From Paraburkholderia dilworthii (lineage in GTDB: Bacteria; Pseudomonadota; Gammaproteobacteria; Burkholderiales; Burkholderiaceae): DNA of 64,000 bases. Below, in pieces: positions 27,137-36,169 of the stretch. The stretch covers positions 1 to 64,000 of the forward strand of contig NZ_AWZT01000031.1 in NCBI RefSeq assembly GCF_000472525.1, in the 5' to 3' direction. The notes beneath the pieces are model-generated. The model saw only the letters and a program-made list of their open reading frames with translations, was not told where the DNA came from and did no database searches. The stretch's first letter is position 1, and every line of letters begins with the position of its first letter. The translations under genes and the position numbers were made by a program.

Positions 27137-28054
27137 ATGGCAGACATACAAAACACAGTCCCCACAGCAGTCACGCCGCCCAGCGGCCGCGCTATCGCCG
27201 CCCGCGAATTCTGGGCGAACTTTTCGCGTAACCGTGGCGCGGTCGGCGCCGGCATCGTCGTATTGCTGCTGATCGTCGTGGCGATTTTCGCGCCGCTCAT
27301 CGCGCCGCATAGTCCGATCGAGCAGTACCGCGACTTCGTGAAGATTCCGCCCGCGTGGCTCGAAGGCGGCAACTGGCGCTTCGTTCTCGGCACCGATGAA
27401 GCCGGCCGCGACATCCTCTCGCGTCTGATGTACGGCGCGCGCCTATCGTTCTGGATCGGCTTCGTCTCGGTGGTGCTCGCGCTGATTCCGGGCATCGTGC
27501 TCGGGCTCATCGCGGCATTCTTCGAGAAGTGGGCCGACACGCCGATCATGCGCATCATGGACGTGCTGCTCGCGCTGCCGTCGCTGCTGCTCGCGGTGGC
27601 GGTCGTCGCGATCATCGGTCCGGGTCTCGTCAATACGATGCTGGCAATCGCAATCGTCGCGCTGCCGGGTTACGTGCGTTTGACGCGCGCGTCGGCCCAA
27701 GGCGAGTTGCAGAAGGAATACGTGACGGCTTCGCGGGTCGCGGGCGCCGGCACGTTGCGCCTGATGTTCTCGCAAGTGCTGCCAAACTGCACCGCGCCGC
27801 TGATCGTGCAAGCCACGCTCGGTTTCTCGTCGGCGATTCTCGATGCGGCCGCGCTCGGTTTCCTCGGCCTCGGCGTCCAACCGCCGTCGGCTGAGTGGGG
27901 CGCGATGCTGGCCTCGGCGCGCGATTACATCGACAGCGCATGGTGGATCGTCACCATGCCCGGTTTGTCCATCCTGGTCTCGGTGCTTGCCATCAATCTG
28001 CTCGGCGACGGGCTGCGCGACGCACTCGATCCGAAACTCAAACGGATGGCATAA
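27137..28054 (+). CDS. dppC: Dipeptide ABC transporter permease DppC
   Basis: About 305 residues, six predicted membrane helices. It has the OppC-type N-terminal extension (REFWANFSRNRGAVGAGIVVLL), the LGTDEAGRDILSRLMYGARLS motif and the EAA loop near QKEYVTASRVAGAGTLRLMFSQVLPN. The ATG at 27137 stands 7 nt after GGAGG, a better distance than the in-frame ATG at 27131. Confidence 0.94.
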   Translation: MADIQNTVPTAVTPPSGRAIAAREFWANFSRNRGAVGAGIVVLLLIVVAIFAPLIAPHSPIEQYRDFVKIPPAWLEGGNWRFVLGTDEAGRDILSRLMYGARLSFWIGFVSVVLALIPGIVLGLIAAFFEKWADTPIMRIMDVLLALPSLLLAVAVVAIIGPGLVNTMLAIAIVALPGYVRLTRASAQGELQKEYVTASRVAGAGTLRLMFSQVLPNCTAPLIVQATLGFSSAILDAAALGFLGLGVQPPSAEWGAMLASARDYIDSAWWIVTMPGLSILVSVLAINLLGDGLRDALDPKLKRMA

Positions 28055-29062
28055 ATGAGCAATAACCTACTGACCATCCGCAATCTGGCGGTGAACTTCA
28101 ACGGACTGCCCGCTGTCGACCGGATCAACCTCGATGTTGCGCCGGGCGAAGTGCTCGGCGTCGTCGGCGAATCGGGCTCGGGCAAGAGCGTGACGATGAT
28201 GGCGCTGATGGGCCTCATCGACGCGCCCGGCAAGGTCACGGCCGACGAAATCACGTTCAGCGGCCACGATCTGCTGAAAGCATCGGCGAAGGAACGCCGC
28301 AAGATCATCGGCAAAGACATCGCGATGGTGTTTCAGGACGCGCTGACCAGTCTGAATCCGAGCTACACGGTCGGCTATCAGATCAAGGAAGTGCTGAAGC
28401 TGCACGAAGGCCTGCGCGGCAGCGCGCTCGACAAACGCGCGCTCGAACTGCTCGACCAGGTCGGCATTCCCGATCCGAAAGGCCGCATCGGCTCGTTTCC
28501 GCATCAGATGTCGGGCGGCATGAACCAGCGCGTGATGATCGCAATGGCCATTGCCTGCAACCCGAAACTGCTGATCGCCGACGAACCGACCACCGCGCTC
28601 GACGTGACGATCCAGGCGCAGATCATGGAACTGCTGATGCGCTTGCAGAAAGAGCGCGGCATGGCGCTCGTGTTGATCTCGCACGATCTCGCGGTGGTGT
28701 CTGAGGTCGCGCAGCGCGTCGCGGTCATGTACGCTGGAGAAGTGATCGAAACGAACAAGGTGCCGGACATCTTCGCCGCGCCGCATCATCCGTACACGGA
28801 AGCGTTGCTGGCCGCGATTCCCGAGCATAACGTGGGCGCCGTGCGGCTCGCTGCATTGCCGGGCATGGTGCCGGGGCGTGACGATCGTCCGAAAGGATGT
28901 CTTTTCGCGCCGCGCTGCAAGTACATGGTGGACGACTGCAACAAGGGACGGCCCGCGCTCGCGCCCATGCAAGGCCACGCCGACGTGGCGCGCGTGCGCT
29001 GCATCAAACCGCTGAACCTCGCCGGCGACGCGAACGTTCACACTCATGGAGGCGCACGATGA
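28055..29062 (+). CDS. dppD: Dipeptide ABC transporter ATPase DppD
   Basis: A 335-residue ABC ATPase: Walker A GESGSGKS (about 40-47), Q-loop MVFQDALTSLNP, signature MSGGMNQRV (about 152-160) and Walker B LLIADEPTTALDV. The C-terminal oligopeptide-transporter extension has the CLFAPRCKYMVDDC cysteine cluster. It starts directly after the dppC stop and overlaps dppF by ATGA. Confidence 0.96.
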   Translation: MSNNLLTIRNLAVNFNGLPAVDRINLDVAPGEVLGVVGESGSGKSVTMMALMGLIDAPGKVTADEITFSGHDLLKASAKERRKIIGKDIAMVFQDALTSLNPSYTVGYQIKEVLKLHEGLRGSALDKRALELLDQVGIPDPKGRIGSFPHQMSGGMNQRVMIAMAIACNPKLLIADEPTTALDVTIQAQIMELLMRLQKERGMALVLISHDLAVVSEVAQRVAVMYAGEVIETNKVPDIFAAPHHPYTEALLAAIPEHNVGAVRLAALPGMVPGRDDRPKGCLFAPRCKYMVDDCNKGRPALAPMQGHADVARVRCIKPLNLAGDANVHTHGGAR

Positions 29063-30078
29063 ACGCAGTACTCGAAACGCGGCGCCAGTCGGACCATGCG
29101 GGCGATCACGTGTTGGTCGCCGACAAGCTCGCGCGTTACTACACGGTGAAACGCGGCATGTTCGCCACGGGCACGGTGAAGGCGCTCAACGGTGTGTCCT
29201 TTGCACTCGAACGCGGCAAGACGCTCGCCGTGGTCGGCGAATCCGGCTGCGGCAAGTCGACGCTCGCACGTCAGCTCACCATGATCGAGTCGCCCAGCGC
29301 GGGCCGCTTGCTGATCGACGGTGAAGATGTGGCCGGTGCCGATCACGCGAAAATCGCGGCGCTGCGGCGGCGCGTGCAGATGGTGTTTCAGAACCCGTTT
29401 GCGTCGCTCAATCCGCGCAAGACCGTCGAGCAGACGCTCGGCGAACCGCTCGCGATCAACTCGCAACTGACTGCGACGCAGCGCGCCGAACGCATCGCGC
29501 AGATGATGCGCACGGTCGGCCTGCGTCCCGAGCACGCAAAGCGCTATCCGCATATGTTCTCGGGCGGTCAGCGTCAGCGCGTGGCGATTGCGCGCGCGAT
29601 GATTCTCGATCCGCAGATTGTCGTTGCGGATGAACCTGTGTCCGCGCTGGACGTGTCGATCCAGGCGCAGATCCTGAACCTGTTCATGGATCTGCAGGAG
29701 CAGTTCAAGACGAGCTACGTGTTCATCTCGCACAACCTCTCGGTCGTCGAGCATATCGCCGACGATGTGATGGTGATGTACTTCGGCGGCATCGCGGAAC
29801 TCGGCGACAAGCAGCGGATTTTCTCGAAGCCGCGGCATCCGTATACGCGCGCGTTGATGTCGGCGACGCCGTCCATCTTCGAGGCGGATCGCACCATCAA
29901 GATCAAGCTGCAAGGTGAAATGCCGTCGCCGCTGAATCCGCCGTCGGGCTGCACGTTCCATCTGCGCTGCCCGTACGTGATCGACCGTTGCCGCAGCGAG
30001 GAGCCGAAGCTGCGTGAAGTGGATGGCCGTCAGGTGTCGTGTCACCGCGCCGAGGAGGTGGGGGACGTGGATGCCTGA
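29059..30078 (+). CDS. dppF: Dipeptide ABC transporter ATPase DppF
   Basis: A 339-residue second ATPase of the transporter: Walker A GESGCGKS, signature FSGGQRQRV, Walker B QIVVADEPVSALDV and the C-terminal CTFHLRCPYVIDRC cysteine motif. The ATG at 29059 overlaps the dppD stop; longer upstream starts would read through dppD and are rejected. With DppD it forms the heterodimer that powers import. Confidence 0.96.
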   Translation: MNAVLETRRQSDHAGDHVLVADKLARYYTVKRGMFATGTVKALNGVSFALERGKTLAVVGESGCGKSTLARQLTMIESPSAGRLLIDGEDVAGADHAKIAALRRRVQMVFQNPFASLNPRKTVEQTLGEPLAINSQLTATQRAERIAQMMRTVGLRPEHAKRYPHMFSGGQRQRVAIARAMILDPQIVVADEPVSALDVSIQAQILNLFMDLQEQFKTSYVFISHNLSVVEHIADDVMVMYFGGIAELGDKQRIFSKPRHPYTRALMSATPSIFEADRTIKIKLQGEMPSPLNPPSGCTFHLRCPYVIDRCRSEEPKLREVDGRQVSCHRAEEVGDVDA

Positions 30079-31243
30079 TGCGCTGGCGGCGCGTCGTCTT
30101 GCGCGCCGCTCGCGTGATGGCGGCCGCCGCGCTGCCTTCACGCGACGCTTGCGGGCGCGCGCACTGACCGGTGCCGCGCTCGTCGGCGTTTGTTCCGTTT
30201 TGTATTTGTCCGCGGGACTAGTCGGCATCGCGCATGCCGCCGGCGCCGCGGCCAATACACCTGCTGCTGGCGTCAATTCAACCGCGCAAGGTGCGCGTCC
30301 GGCATTGCCGGTGCCGCACGCGCCGGCTCAGCCACGCGCCGCGCTGCCGGGCTTCAATCCGCCGCCCGCCACGCCTGGCACGACAGCGAGCGGCCCGGTG
30401 CGTCTGCAACCGGCGCGTATGCCGTTCTATGTCGCGACGCGCGGCACGACCACCATCTACGTGCTGGGCACGCTGCACGTCGGCGATCCCGCCGATTACC
30501 CGCCGGCTCAGCCATTTCGTCCGCCGATCATGGGGGCGTTGGCGGCGTCGCCGACTCTCGCGCTGGAACTCTCGCCGGACGAGCTACTGGTCTCGCAAGA
30601 CGATGTCTCGAAGTACGGCGTATGCCGCCGCGACTGTCTGCCTGGCCTCTTGCCCGAGCCGCTGTGGCGCAAGCTCGCGTTTCGTCTGCGCGGCAATCCC
30701 GCAGCGCTGGATGAGATCAAGAAGATGCGGCCGTGGCTCGCCTCGCTGCTGGTCGAAACGTACGATTCGCTCAGCGCCGGCTTGCAGACCGAGTACGGCA
30801 CCGAAGCGCAATTGCAAAACGTTTATTTGCGCACGCGGGGCAAAATTGTCGGGCTTGAAACGCTTGCCCAGCAGATGCGCGCCTTCACAGGGCTCTCGCT
30901 TGCGCAGCAACGCGAAATGCTCGCGCAGGATCTGATGCAGACGCCCGCGCAAAACGTCGAGGATGTGCGGACCTTGCACCGCCTGTGGCGCGTGGGCGAT
31001 GCCGATGCGATCGCCGCGTGGGAGGCCGCGAAAACCGAAAAGCTGGCGCGCGACAAGCGCGTGTCCAACTCGATCGACAACCGGATCGTCTACGAGCGGA
31101 ACCGGCGCTTCGTCTCGCGGATGCTGCTGATCGCCGGGCCGAATAAGCCGGTGTTCGTGGCGATTGGCGCGTTGCATCTCGGTGGCCGCAAAGGCGTTTT
31201 GCAGCTTTTGCGGCAGCATGGGTTTGTGGTGGAGGCGGGGTGA
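30071..31243 (+). CDS. TraB/GumN family protein
   Basis: About 390 residues. A basic N-terminus and one hydrophobic segment (ALTGAALVGVCSVLYLSAGLVG, about 31-52) look like a signal or anchor. The body has the TraB/GumN (Tiki-like, EreA-ChaN superfamily) signatures: IYVLGTLHVGD with its GxxH-type motif, ALELSPDE, and FVAIGALHLGGRKGVLQLL near the end. Family members are putative metalloproteases or erythromycin-esterase-like hydrolases acting in the envelope. The start at 30071 overlaps the dppF end by 8 bp after a GAGGAGG-type site, suggesting co-expression with the peptide transporter. Confidence 0.8.
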   Translation: MPDALAARRLARRSRDGGRRAAFTRRLRARALTGAALVGVCSVLYLSAGLVGIAHAAGAAANTPAAGVNSTAQGARPALPVPHAPAQPRAALPGFNPPPATPGTTASGPVRLQPARMPFYVATRGTTTIYVLGTLHVGDPADYPPAQPFRPPIMGALAASPTLALELSPDELLVSQDDVSKYGVCRRDCLPGLLPEPLWRKLAFRLRGNPAALDEIKKMRPWLASLLVETYDSLSAGLQTEYGTEAQLQNVYLRTRGKIVGLETLAQQMRAFTGLSLAQQREMLAQDLMQTPAQNVEDVRTLHRLWRVGDADAIAAWEAAKTEKLARDKRVSNSIDNRIVYERNRRFVSRMLLIAGPNKPVFVAIGALHLGGRKGVLQLLRQHGFVVEAG

Positions 31244-31327
31244 GGCTCGGCGCGGTCGCGCAGCCTTTTGATCCGGCGTGCCTGCGCGCGCGAAAGTTCG
31301 TCAAAGGCCGCACAACGCGGTGCTTAG

Positions 31328-33133
31328 TCAGAGTTTTCTCTGTTGCAAAGCTTGCATCACTTCCGTCACCACTCCTGCCCAGTCGCCCAGCACCTTCTGC
31401 CGGAACAGCCGCATGCCCGGATACCACGGCGAATCGCTGCGCGCTTCGAGCCAGCGCCAATCCGAATTAGCGGGCAGCAGCAGCCACACCGGCTTGCCGA
31501 GCGCGCCGGCCAGATGCGCGACGCCCGTATCGACAGCGATCACCAGATCGAGGTTCATGATCAGTGCGGCGGTGTCCTCGAAGTCGTTCAGCTCGCCGCT
31601 GAAATCGTGTGCACGAAATGCGTGCGGTGCATCTGCGAGTTGCGCATGCGCCGGGCCCTTCTGCAACGGATACCAGCTCACTTTCGCAACGCCTGCGAGC
31701 GCGTGCAGTTCGGATAGCACCATCGACCGATAGCGGTCGTTGCCGAACGTCGGACTGCCCGCCCATGCGAGGCCGGCTTTGCGGTTCGCAGCGCCGGTTT
31801 TTATCAGTCTCTTGTGCCAGGCTTTGACTTTCGCTTCGTCCGCGAACAGATACGGCACGTCGGCCGGAATGGTGGACAGCTCCGTGCCGACACATGAGGG
31901 CACGCTCATCATCGGTACCCAGAAGTCGTATTCGCCTTCCGGCTTGCCGCTGAACGCGCGATGCACGCCCGGCACGCGTCCGGCCAACGGCAGCAACGGC
32001 TCGCGCACGCAGATATCCACTGTGGCGCCGCGTTCGTGCAGCATCTGCGCATAGCGCAGGAACTGGAAGTGATCGCCGAAACCCTGCTCGCCGACGATCA
32101 GCAAACGACGCCCATCGAGCGGTTCGCCGCGCCATTCGGCCACGCCGGGAAGCGCGAGCGCTTCGTAATCGCTCTTGCGCCAGCGCAGCGCAAACTCGGC
32201 CCAACCCTGTTTGAAGTCGCCGCGCTTGAGCAGCAGCCACGCAAGATTCTGATGCGCGTCGGCGTAGTGCGGATCGCGCGTCAATGCCTCGCGATAGAAC
32301 GTCTCCTCTTCGTCGAGCCGTCCTTGCGCGCCGAGCGAACCGCCGAGGCACACGAGGTTGGTCGGATTCGGCGTGATCGCAACCGCGCGCCGGTAATGCG
32401 ACTCGGCGCCCGCATAGTCGCCGCGCTTGCCGATCGCGCTGCCCAGATTGATGTGCGCCTCTGCGTAGTCGTGACGCAGCGCGAGCGCGCGCTCGAAACT
32501 GGCGATGGCCGCCTCGTGCTCGCCGTGTGCGTTGTGCGCATTGCCCGAGTTGAAGTGCGCTTCCGCTGAGCCCGGATCGACCTGCAAGGCGTCGCGATAG
32601 CACGCGAGCGCTTCCGCGAAACGGCCCAGCTTGCCGAGTACCGTGCCAAGATTCAGATGGGCGCCGACCAGTGCGGGGTTGGCCGCGATCGCCAGCCGAT
32701 ATTGCTCGACGGCCTCGTTCAATGCGCCTTGCGCCTGCAAAGCGACGCCGAAGTTATTGCGCGCGTCGGCGAAATCCGGTTGTAGCTGTAGCGCCTGGTC
32801 ATAACAGATGGTGGCTTCGTCGAGATGGCCGAGCGCGGCGGCGGCGAGGCCCCGGTTGCTCCAGCAGGCGGCGTCGTGACGATCGTATTTGAGCGCGTGG
32901 CTCATCAGTGCGGCGGCGTCCGCGTGTTGCCCGCGCTGATAGTGCAGTACCCCGAAGTAATGCAGAGCCTGCGAATTCGCCGGATCGAGCGCCAGGATTT
33001 CGCGGTAGATCGAATCAGCCGTGTCGAGCCGGCCGGCCTGATGCGCGTCGAGCGCGGCCTCGACGAGCGCGACGACGTTGGATGAGGACGGCGGCGCGGT
33101 ACGCGCGCCGGTGCGCGGGGATTGACGTTCCAT
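31328..33133 (-). CDS. TPR-repeat glycosyltransferase-like protein
   Basis: About 601 residues. Roughly eight tetratricopeptide repeats (about 25-330, with recurring ALxxDPxxAxAHxNLG patterns) are followed by a C-terminal domain like the glycosyltransferase 9/41 fold (RRLLIVGEQGFGDHFQFLRY; later VIAVDTGVAHLAGALGKPVWLLL). Proteins of this design are often called O-GlcNAc-transferase-like, but targets in bacteria are mostly unknown. The ATG at 33133 gives MERQSPRTG; an in-frame start at 33205 would add an Ala-rich leader and cannot be excluded. Confidence 0.8.
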   Translation of the reverse strand: MERQSPRTGARTAPPSSSNVVALVEAALDAHQAGRLDTADSIYREILALDPANSQALHYFGVLHYQRGQHADAAALMSHALKYDRHDAACWSNRGLAAAALGHLDEATICYDQALQLQPDFADARNNFGVALQAQGALNEAVEQYRLAIAANPALVGAHLNLGTVLGKLGRFAEALACYRDALQVDPGSAEAHFNSGNAHNAHGEHEAAIASFERALALRHDYAEAHINLGSAIGKRGDYAGAESHYRRAVAITPNPTNLVCLGGSLGAQGRLDEEETFYREALTRDPHYADAHQNLAWLLLKRGDFKQGWAEFALRWRKSDYEALALPGVAEWRGEPLDGRRLLIVGEQGFGDHFQFLRYAQMLHERGATVDICVREPLLPLAGRVPGVHRAFSGKPEGEYDFWVPMMSVPSCVGTELSTIPADVPYLFADEAKVKAWHKRLIKTGAANRKAGLAWAGSPTFGNDRYRSMVLSELHALAGVAKVSWYPLQKGPAHAQLADAPHAFRAHDFSGELNDFEDTAALIMNLDLVIAVDTGVAHLAGALGKPVWLLLPANSDWRWLEARSDSPWYPGMRLFRQKVLGDWAGVVTEVMQALQQRKL

Positions 33134-33346
33134 GAAAACCTGCGGAAAGGGCCCGGCGGCGCACGCTGCACGCGCCGGCGCGCGTGAAAGGGAGATCGCC
33201 AGCATCTTATGGTCGGTGCCATGGACCGGCGATCGGACGCATCCTATTTCCCTTGCAGGCTTTTCATGTTTGAGGTGCTTCGCCGATGTGCCGTGGAAAC
33301 GTCGCGCGGCACATCGGAAATTGCTGCTTTTTCTGCGTGAACCGTT

Positions 33347-34303
33347 CTACATGAACATCAGGAAATTCAACAGGAAGATGTTCACCACCAGCAAGGTCAG
33401 CGCGGTCGGTATCTGCACCTTGATCACCGCGTTCTTATCCGGCAGTTCGAGCAATGCCGCCGGCACCATATTGAAGTTCGCGGCCATCGGCGTCATCAGC
33501 GTGCCGCAGTAGCCGGAGAACATGCCGATTGCCACCATCACGGCCGGATTGCCGTGGAACACGCCGACCAGGATCGGCACGCCGACGCCGCCCGTCATCA
33601 CCGGAAACGCGGCGAAGCCGTTGCCCATCACCATCGTGAACAGCGCCATGCCGATGCAGTACACGGCCACCGCGATAAAGCGGTAGTCGAGGCTGATATA
33701 CGCCGTCGTCACGTGAGCCACGGCTTTGCCGACGCCCGCATCGGAAAACACGAGACCGAGCATGCCGAGCATCTGTGGCAGCACGGCGGCCCACGAGAGC
33801 GCGTCGACGAGACGGCGCGTTTCCTTCATCGACTGGCCTACGGTGTCGCGAGTCAGCACGCAGGCAATGGCGAGCGCGATTACGCAGCCGATGCCGAAGC
33901 CGATCAACGTGACGTTGGCCTTTTCGATCAGCGGCAGGCCGCCGAATACCAGGTGGCTCGCTGACAACGTGACGATCACGGTGATCACGGGAATCGTCAA
34001 GGCGGGCACGAACAGCTTGTTGCGAAGGCGTGCGGCGCTCGCCTTGCGCGCTTCGAGCGACAGCACGTTCGGCTTGCCTGCGGTGACGCCGCCGAAACCG
34101 GCAATCAGCGCCATCACGATCACGGCGACTCCGACCACGGCGGGCGGCAGCTTGTCGCCGATCAGAAAGATCAGCGCGTAGATAATCCAGAAGCCGCCGG
34201 CCGTCAAACGGCGCGGGTGTTTCTTATCGGTGACGATCATGCCGCCGACGATCAGCAGCACCACGCCCAGCAACCAGAACAGATAGGTAATCGTGAGCGT
34301 CAT
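33347..34303 (-). CDS. DUF979 membrane protein (probable 5-oxoproline transporter part)
   Basis: A 318-residue protein with about nine to ten hydrophobic helices, starting TLTITYLFWLLGVVLLIVGG. DUF979 proteins nearly always pair with DUF969; together they resemble two halves of a carboxylate transporter. The start overlaps the DUF969 stop (ATGA). Their place beside pxpABC suggests 5-oxoproline or pyroglutamyl-compound uptake; this is inference from context. Confidence 0.82.
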   Translation of the reverse strand: MTLTITYLFWLLGVVLLIVGGMIVTDKKHPRRLTAGGFWIIYALIFLIGDKLPPAVVGVAVIVMALIAGFGGVTAGKPNVLSLEARKASAARLRNKLFVPALTIPVITVIVTLSASHLVFGGLPLIEKANVTLIGFGIGCVIALAIACVLTRDTVGQSMKETRRLVDALSWAAVLPQMLGMLGLVFSDAGVGKAVAHVTTAYISLDYRFIAVAVYCIGMALFTMVMGNGFAAFPVMTGGVGVPILVGVFHGNPAVMVAIGMFSGYCGTLMTPMAANFNMVPAALLELPDKNAVIKVQIPTALTLLVVNIFLLNFLMFM

Positions 34304-35049
34304 GCTTTGTCTCCTGCGGCGGATGGCGTCGGGGTTACGGCGGCGTTGCCCGCTTTCGCGTTGCCGCGCAATTCGCGGTCGAGCTTGCGGTCGAGCAGAT
34401 ACAGGCGGAAGCCGTGAATGAGGAACGCGCAGATCGCAGTGGGAATGCCCCAGACGGCGACGTGAATCGGCTCGACGACAATGCCCGCTTCCTTCAGGAA
34501 AGTGGTCATCAGCACGATCGCACCGAATGCAACGAAAATGTCTTCGCCGAAAAAGAGGCCCACGTTATCCGTTGCCGCCGAGAATGCGCGCAGCTTGAAG
34601 CGCACCGCGTCGCTGATCTTGCCGAAGCGCGTTTCGGTCGCGCCTTCGGCCATCGGCGCGATGAGCGGACGCACCATCTGCGGATGCCCGCCGAGCCCGG
34701 TCAGGCCGACGGCCGCGGTGAGTTCGCGCACGAGCAGATAGACGATCAACAGGCGCCCGGCCGTAGCGGCCCTGATGCCGCTGATCCACGTCTGCGCGCG
34801 CTCGCGCAGGCCATGCCGTTCAAGCAGGCCGATTACCGCGAGCGGCAGAAGAATGATCAACGGGATGTTGCGCGTCTTGATGAAGCCGGTGCCGATCTCG
34901 GCGAGGATTTTTTCGGGCGGGAAGTGCGCGGCGAAGCCGGTGATGATCGCGGCCACCGCCACGATCAGCATCGGATTGAACCGTAATAAAAAGCCAACGA
35001 TGATGACGGCCACGCCGATGAGCGGCCATAGACTGACTGTTGTCTGCAT
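34300..35049 (-). CDS. DUF969 membrane protein (probable 5-oxoproline transporter part)
   Basis: About 249 residues, with a strongly hydrophobic first half (LWPLIGVAVIIVGFLLRFNP; VAVAAIITGFAA) and the conserved LTGLGGHPQMVRPLIAPMAEGA loop. It is the partner of the DUF979 protein, overlapping it by 4 bp. The ATG at 35049 is preferred because TGGAG lies just upstream; the in-frame start at 35097 is longer but lacks support. It follows pxpA after 275 bp that contain a GC-rich hairpin and short direct repeats. Confidence 0.82.
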   Translation of the reverse strand: MQTTVSLWPLIGVAVIIVGFLLRFNPMLIVAVAAIITGFAAHFPPEKILAEIGTGFIKTRNIPLIILLPLAVIGLLERHGLRERAQTWISGIRAATAGRLLIVYLLVRELTAAVGLTGLGGHPQMVRPLIAPMAEGATETRFGKISDAVRFKLRAFSAATDNVGLFFGEDIFVAFGAIVLMTTFLKEAGIVVEPIHVAVWGIPTAICAFLIHGFRLYLLDRKLDRELRGNAKAGNAAVTPTPSAAGDKA

Positions 35050-35258
35050 CTGGATCTCCAAACAGGTTTCAACGTCGCCGCTTGTGACGGCTAACATGGG
35101 CCGGCGCGTGGCGATCCGCGCGCCGTCTTGTTGCCGCGGCTCTTGATGGCCGCGTTGCTACGCACTGCAACTGCGAACTGCAAACTGCAACGGCATTCAC
35201 TGCGATGAATCGACTGCGGATACTGCAAAGTACGGTGAAGCGCCTCGCACCTGGCGAA

Positions 35259-35298
35259 CGCCCCGCGTCGAGCGGGGCGTTCAGGGCGTTCAGGGCAT
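35259..35298 (-). repeat. GC hairpin and short repeats downstream of pxpA
   Basis: CGCCCCGC (35261-35268) and GCGGGGCG (about 35273-35280) form a perfect short hairpin, followed by two and a half copies of GGGCGTTCA (to about 35296). Placed just after the pxpA stop on the minus strand, but with no T-run, so it may stabilise the mRNA end rather than terminate. Confidence 0.5.
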
Positions 35299-35324
35299 AA
35301 CGGGGGATGCGGCGGCGCGTGCCT

Positions 35325-36077
35325 TCAGACGCTTGCGGCGCCGGCCGCATGCACGTCGATGCCGGCCTGCTCCAGCGCGCTGCGGATACGCCGCGCGAAC
35401 GCGAGTGCATGCGGGCCGTCGCCGTGCAGGCAAATGGTCTGCGCATGGAGCGGCACCCATTGACCGTCGACGGCGCGCACCCGCTGCTCGCGCACCATCG
35501 CAAGCGTGCGTTCGAGTACTTCGTTTTCATCGTCGAGCAGCGCGCCGGGTTCCTTGCGCGGCACGAGCGAGCCGTCGGCGCGATAGCCGCGATCGGCGAA
35601 TACTTCTTCGATGGCGGTCAGCCCCGCGTTGCGCGCGGCCGTCACGAGCCCGCTATTGGCGAGCGCGAACACCGCCACCGACGGATCGAAATCGTGCACG
35701 GCCGACACGATCGCGTCCGCGATCTTCGGATCGCGCGCGGCCTGGTTGTACAGCGCGCCATGCGGTTTGACATGCGCGATGCGTCCGCCCTCGGCCTGCG
35801 CGATTGCCGACAGCGCGCCGAGCTGATACAGCACGCCCGCGTAAATCTCGTTCGCCGGTAGGTCCATCTCCTTGCGGCCGAAATTCTCCGGATCGTTGAA
35901 GCTCGGATGCGCCCCAATCGACACGCCTTTCTGCACCGCCCAACGCACGCAGTCACGCATCGCGTTGGCGCCGCCCGCGTGCCAGCCGCACGCGATATTC
36001 GCGGAGCTGACGAGGTCGAGCAGCGCCTCGTCGAAGCCGCAGCCTTCGCCCAGATCGGCGTTCAAATCGATTTCCAT
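35325..36077 (-). CDS. pxpA: 5-oxoprolinase subunit PxpA (LamB/YcsF family)
   Basis: A 250-residue protein opening with the LamB/YcsF hallmark MEIDLNADLGEGCG and containing ANIACGWHAGG and HVKPHGALYNQAA. Together with PxpB and PxpC it forms the bacterial ATP-dependent 5-oxoprolinase, which opens 5-oxoproline to glutamate and removes this spontaneous damage product of glutamine and glutamyl peptides. It follows pxpC by 92 bp in the same direction. Confidence 0.95.
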   Translation of the reverse strand: MEIDLNADLGEGCGFDEALLDLVSSANIACGWHAGGANAMRDCVRWAVQKGVSIGAHPSFNDPENFGRKEMDLPANEIYAGVLYQLGALSAIAQAEGGRIAHVKPHGALYNQAARDPKIADAIVSAVHDFDPSVAVFALANSGLVTAARNAGLTAIEEVFADRGYRADGSLVPRKEPGALLDDENEVLERTLAMVREQRVRAVDGQWVPLHAQTICLHGDGPHALAFARRIRSALEQAGIDVHAAGAASV

Positions 36078-36169
36078 GATGTTCCTCTACGCTCAACAAA
36101 ACGCTGGGCCGCCCCAATTTTCTGCCCGCTCGCGGCCTGGCGCGACGCGCTAGGTGGGGGCGGCCATTG

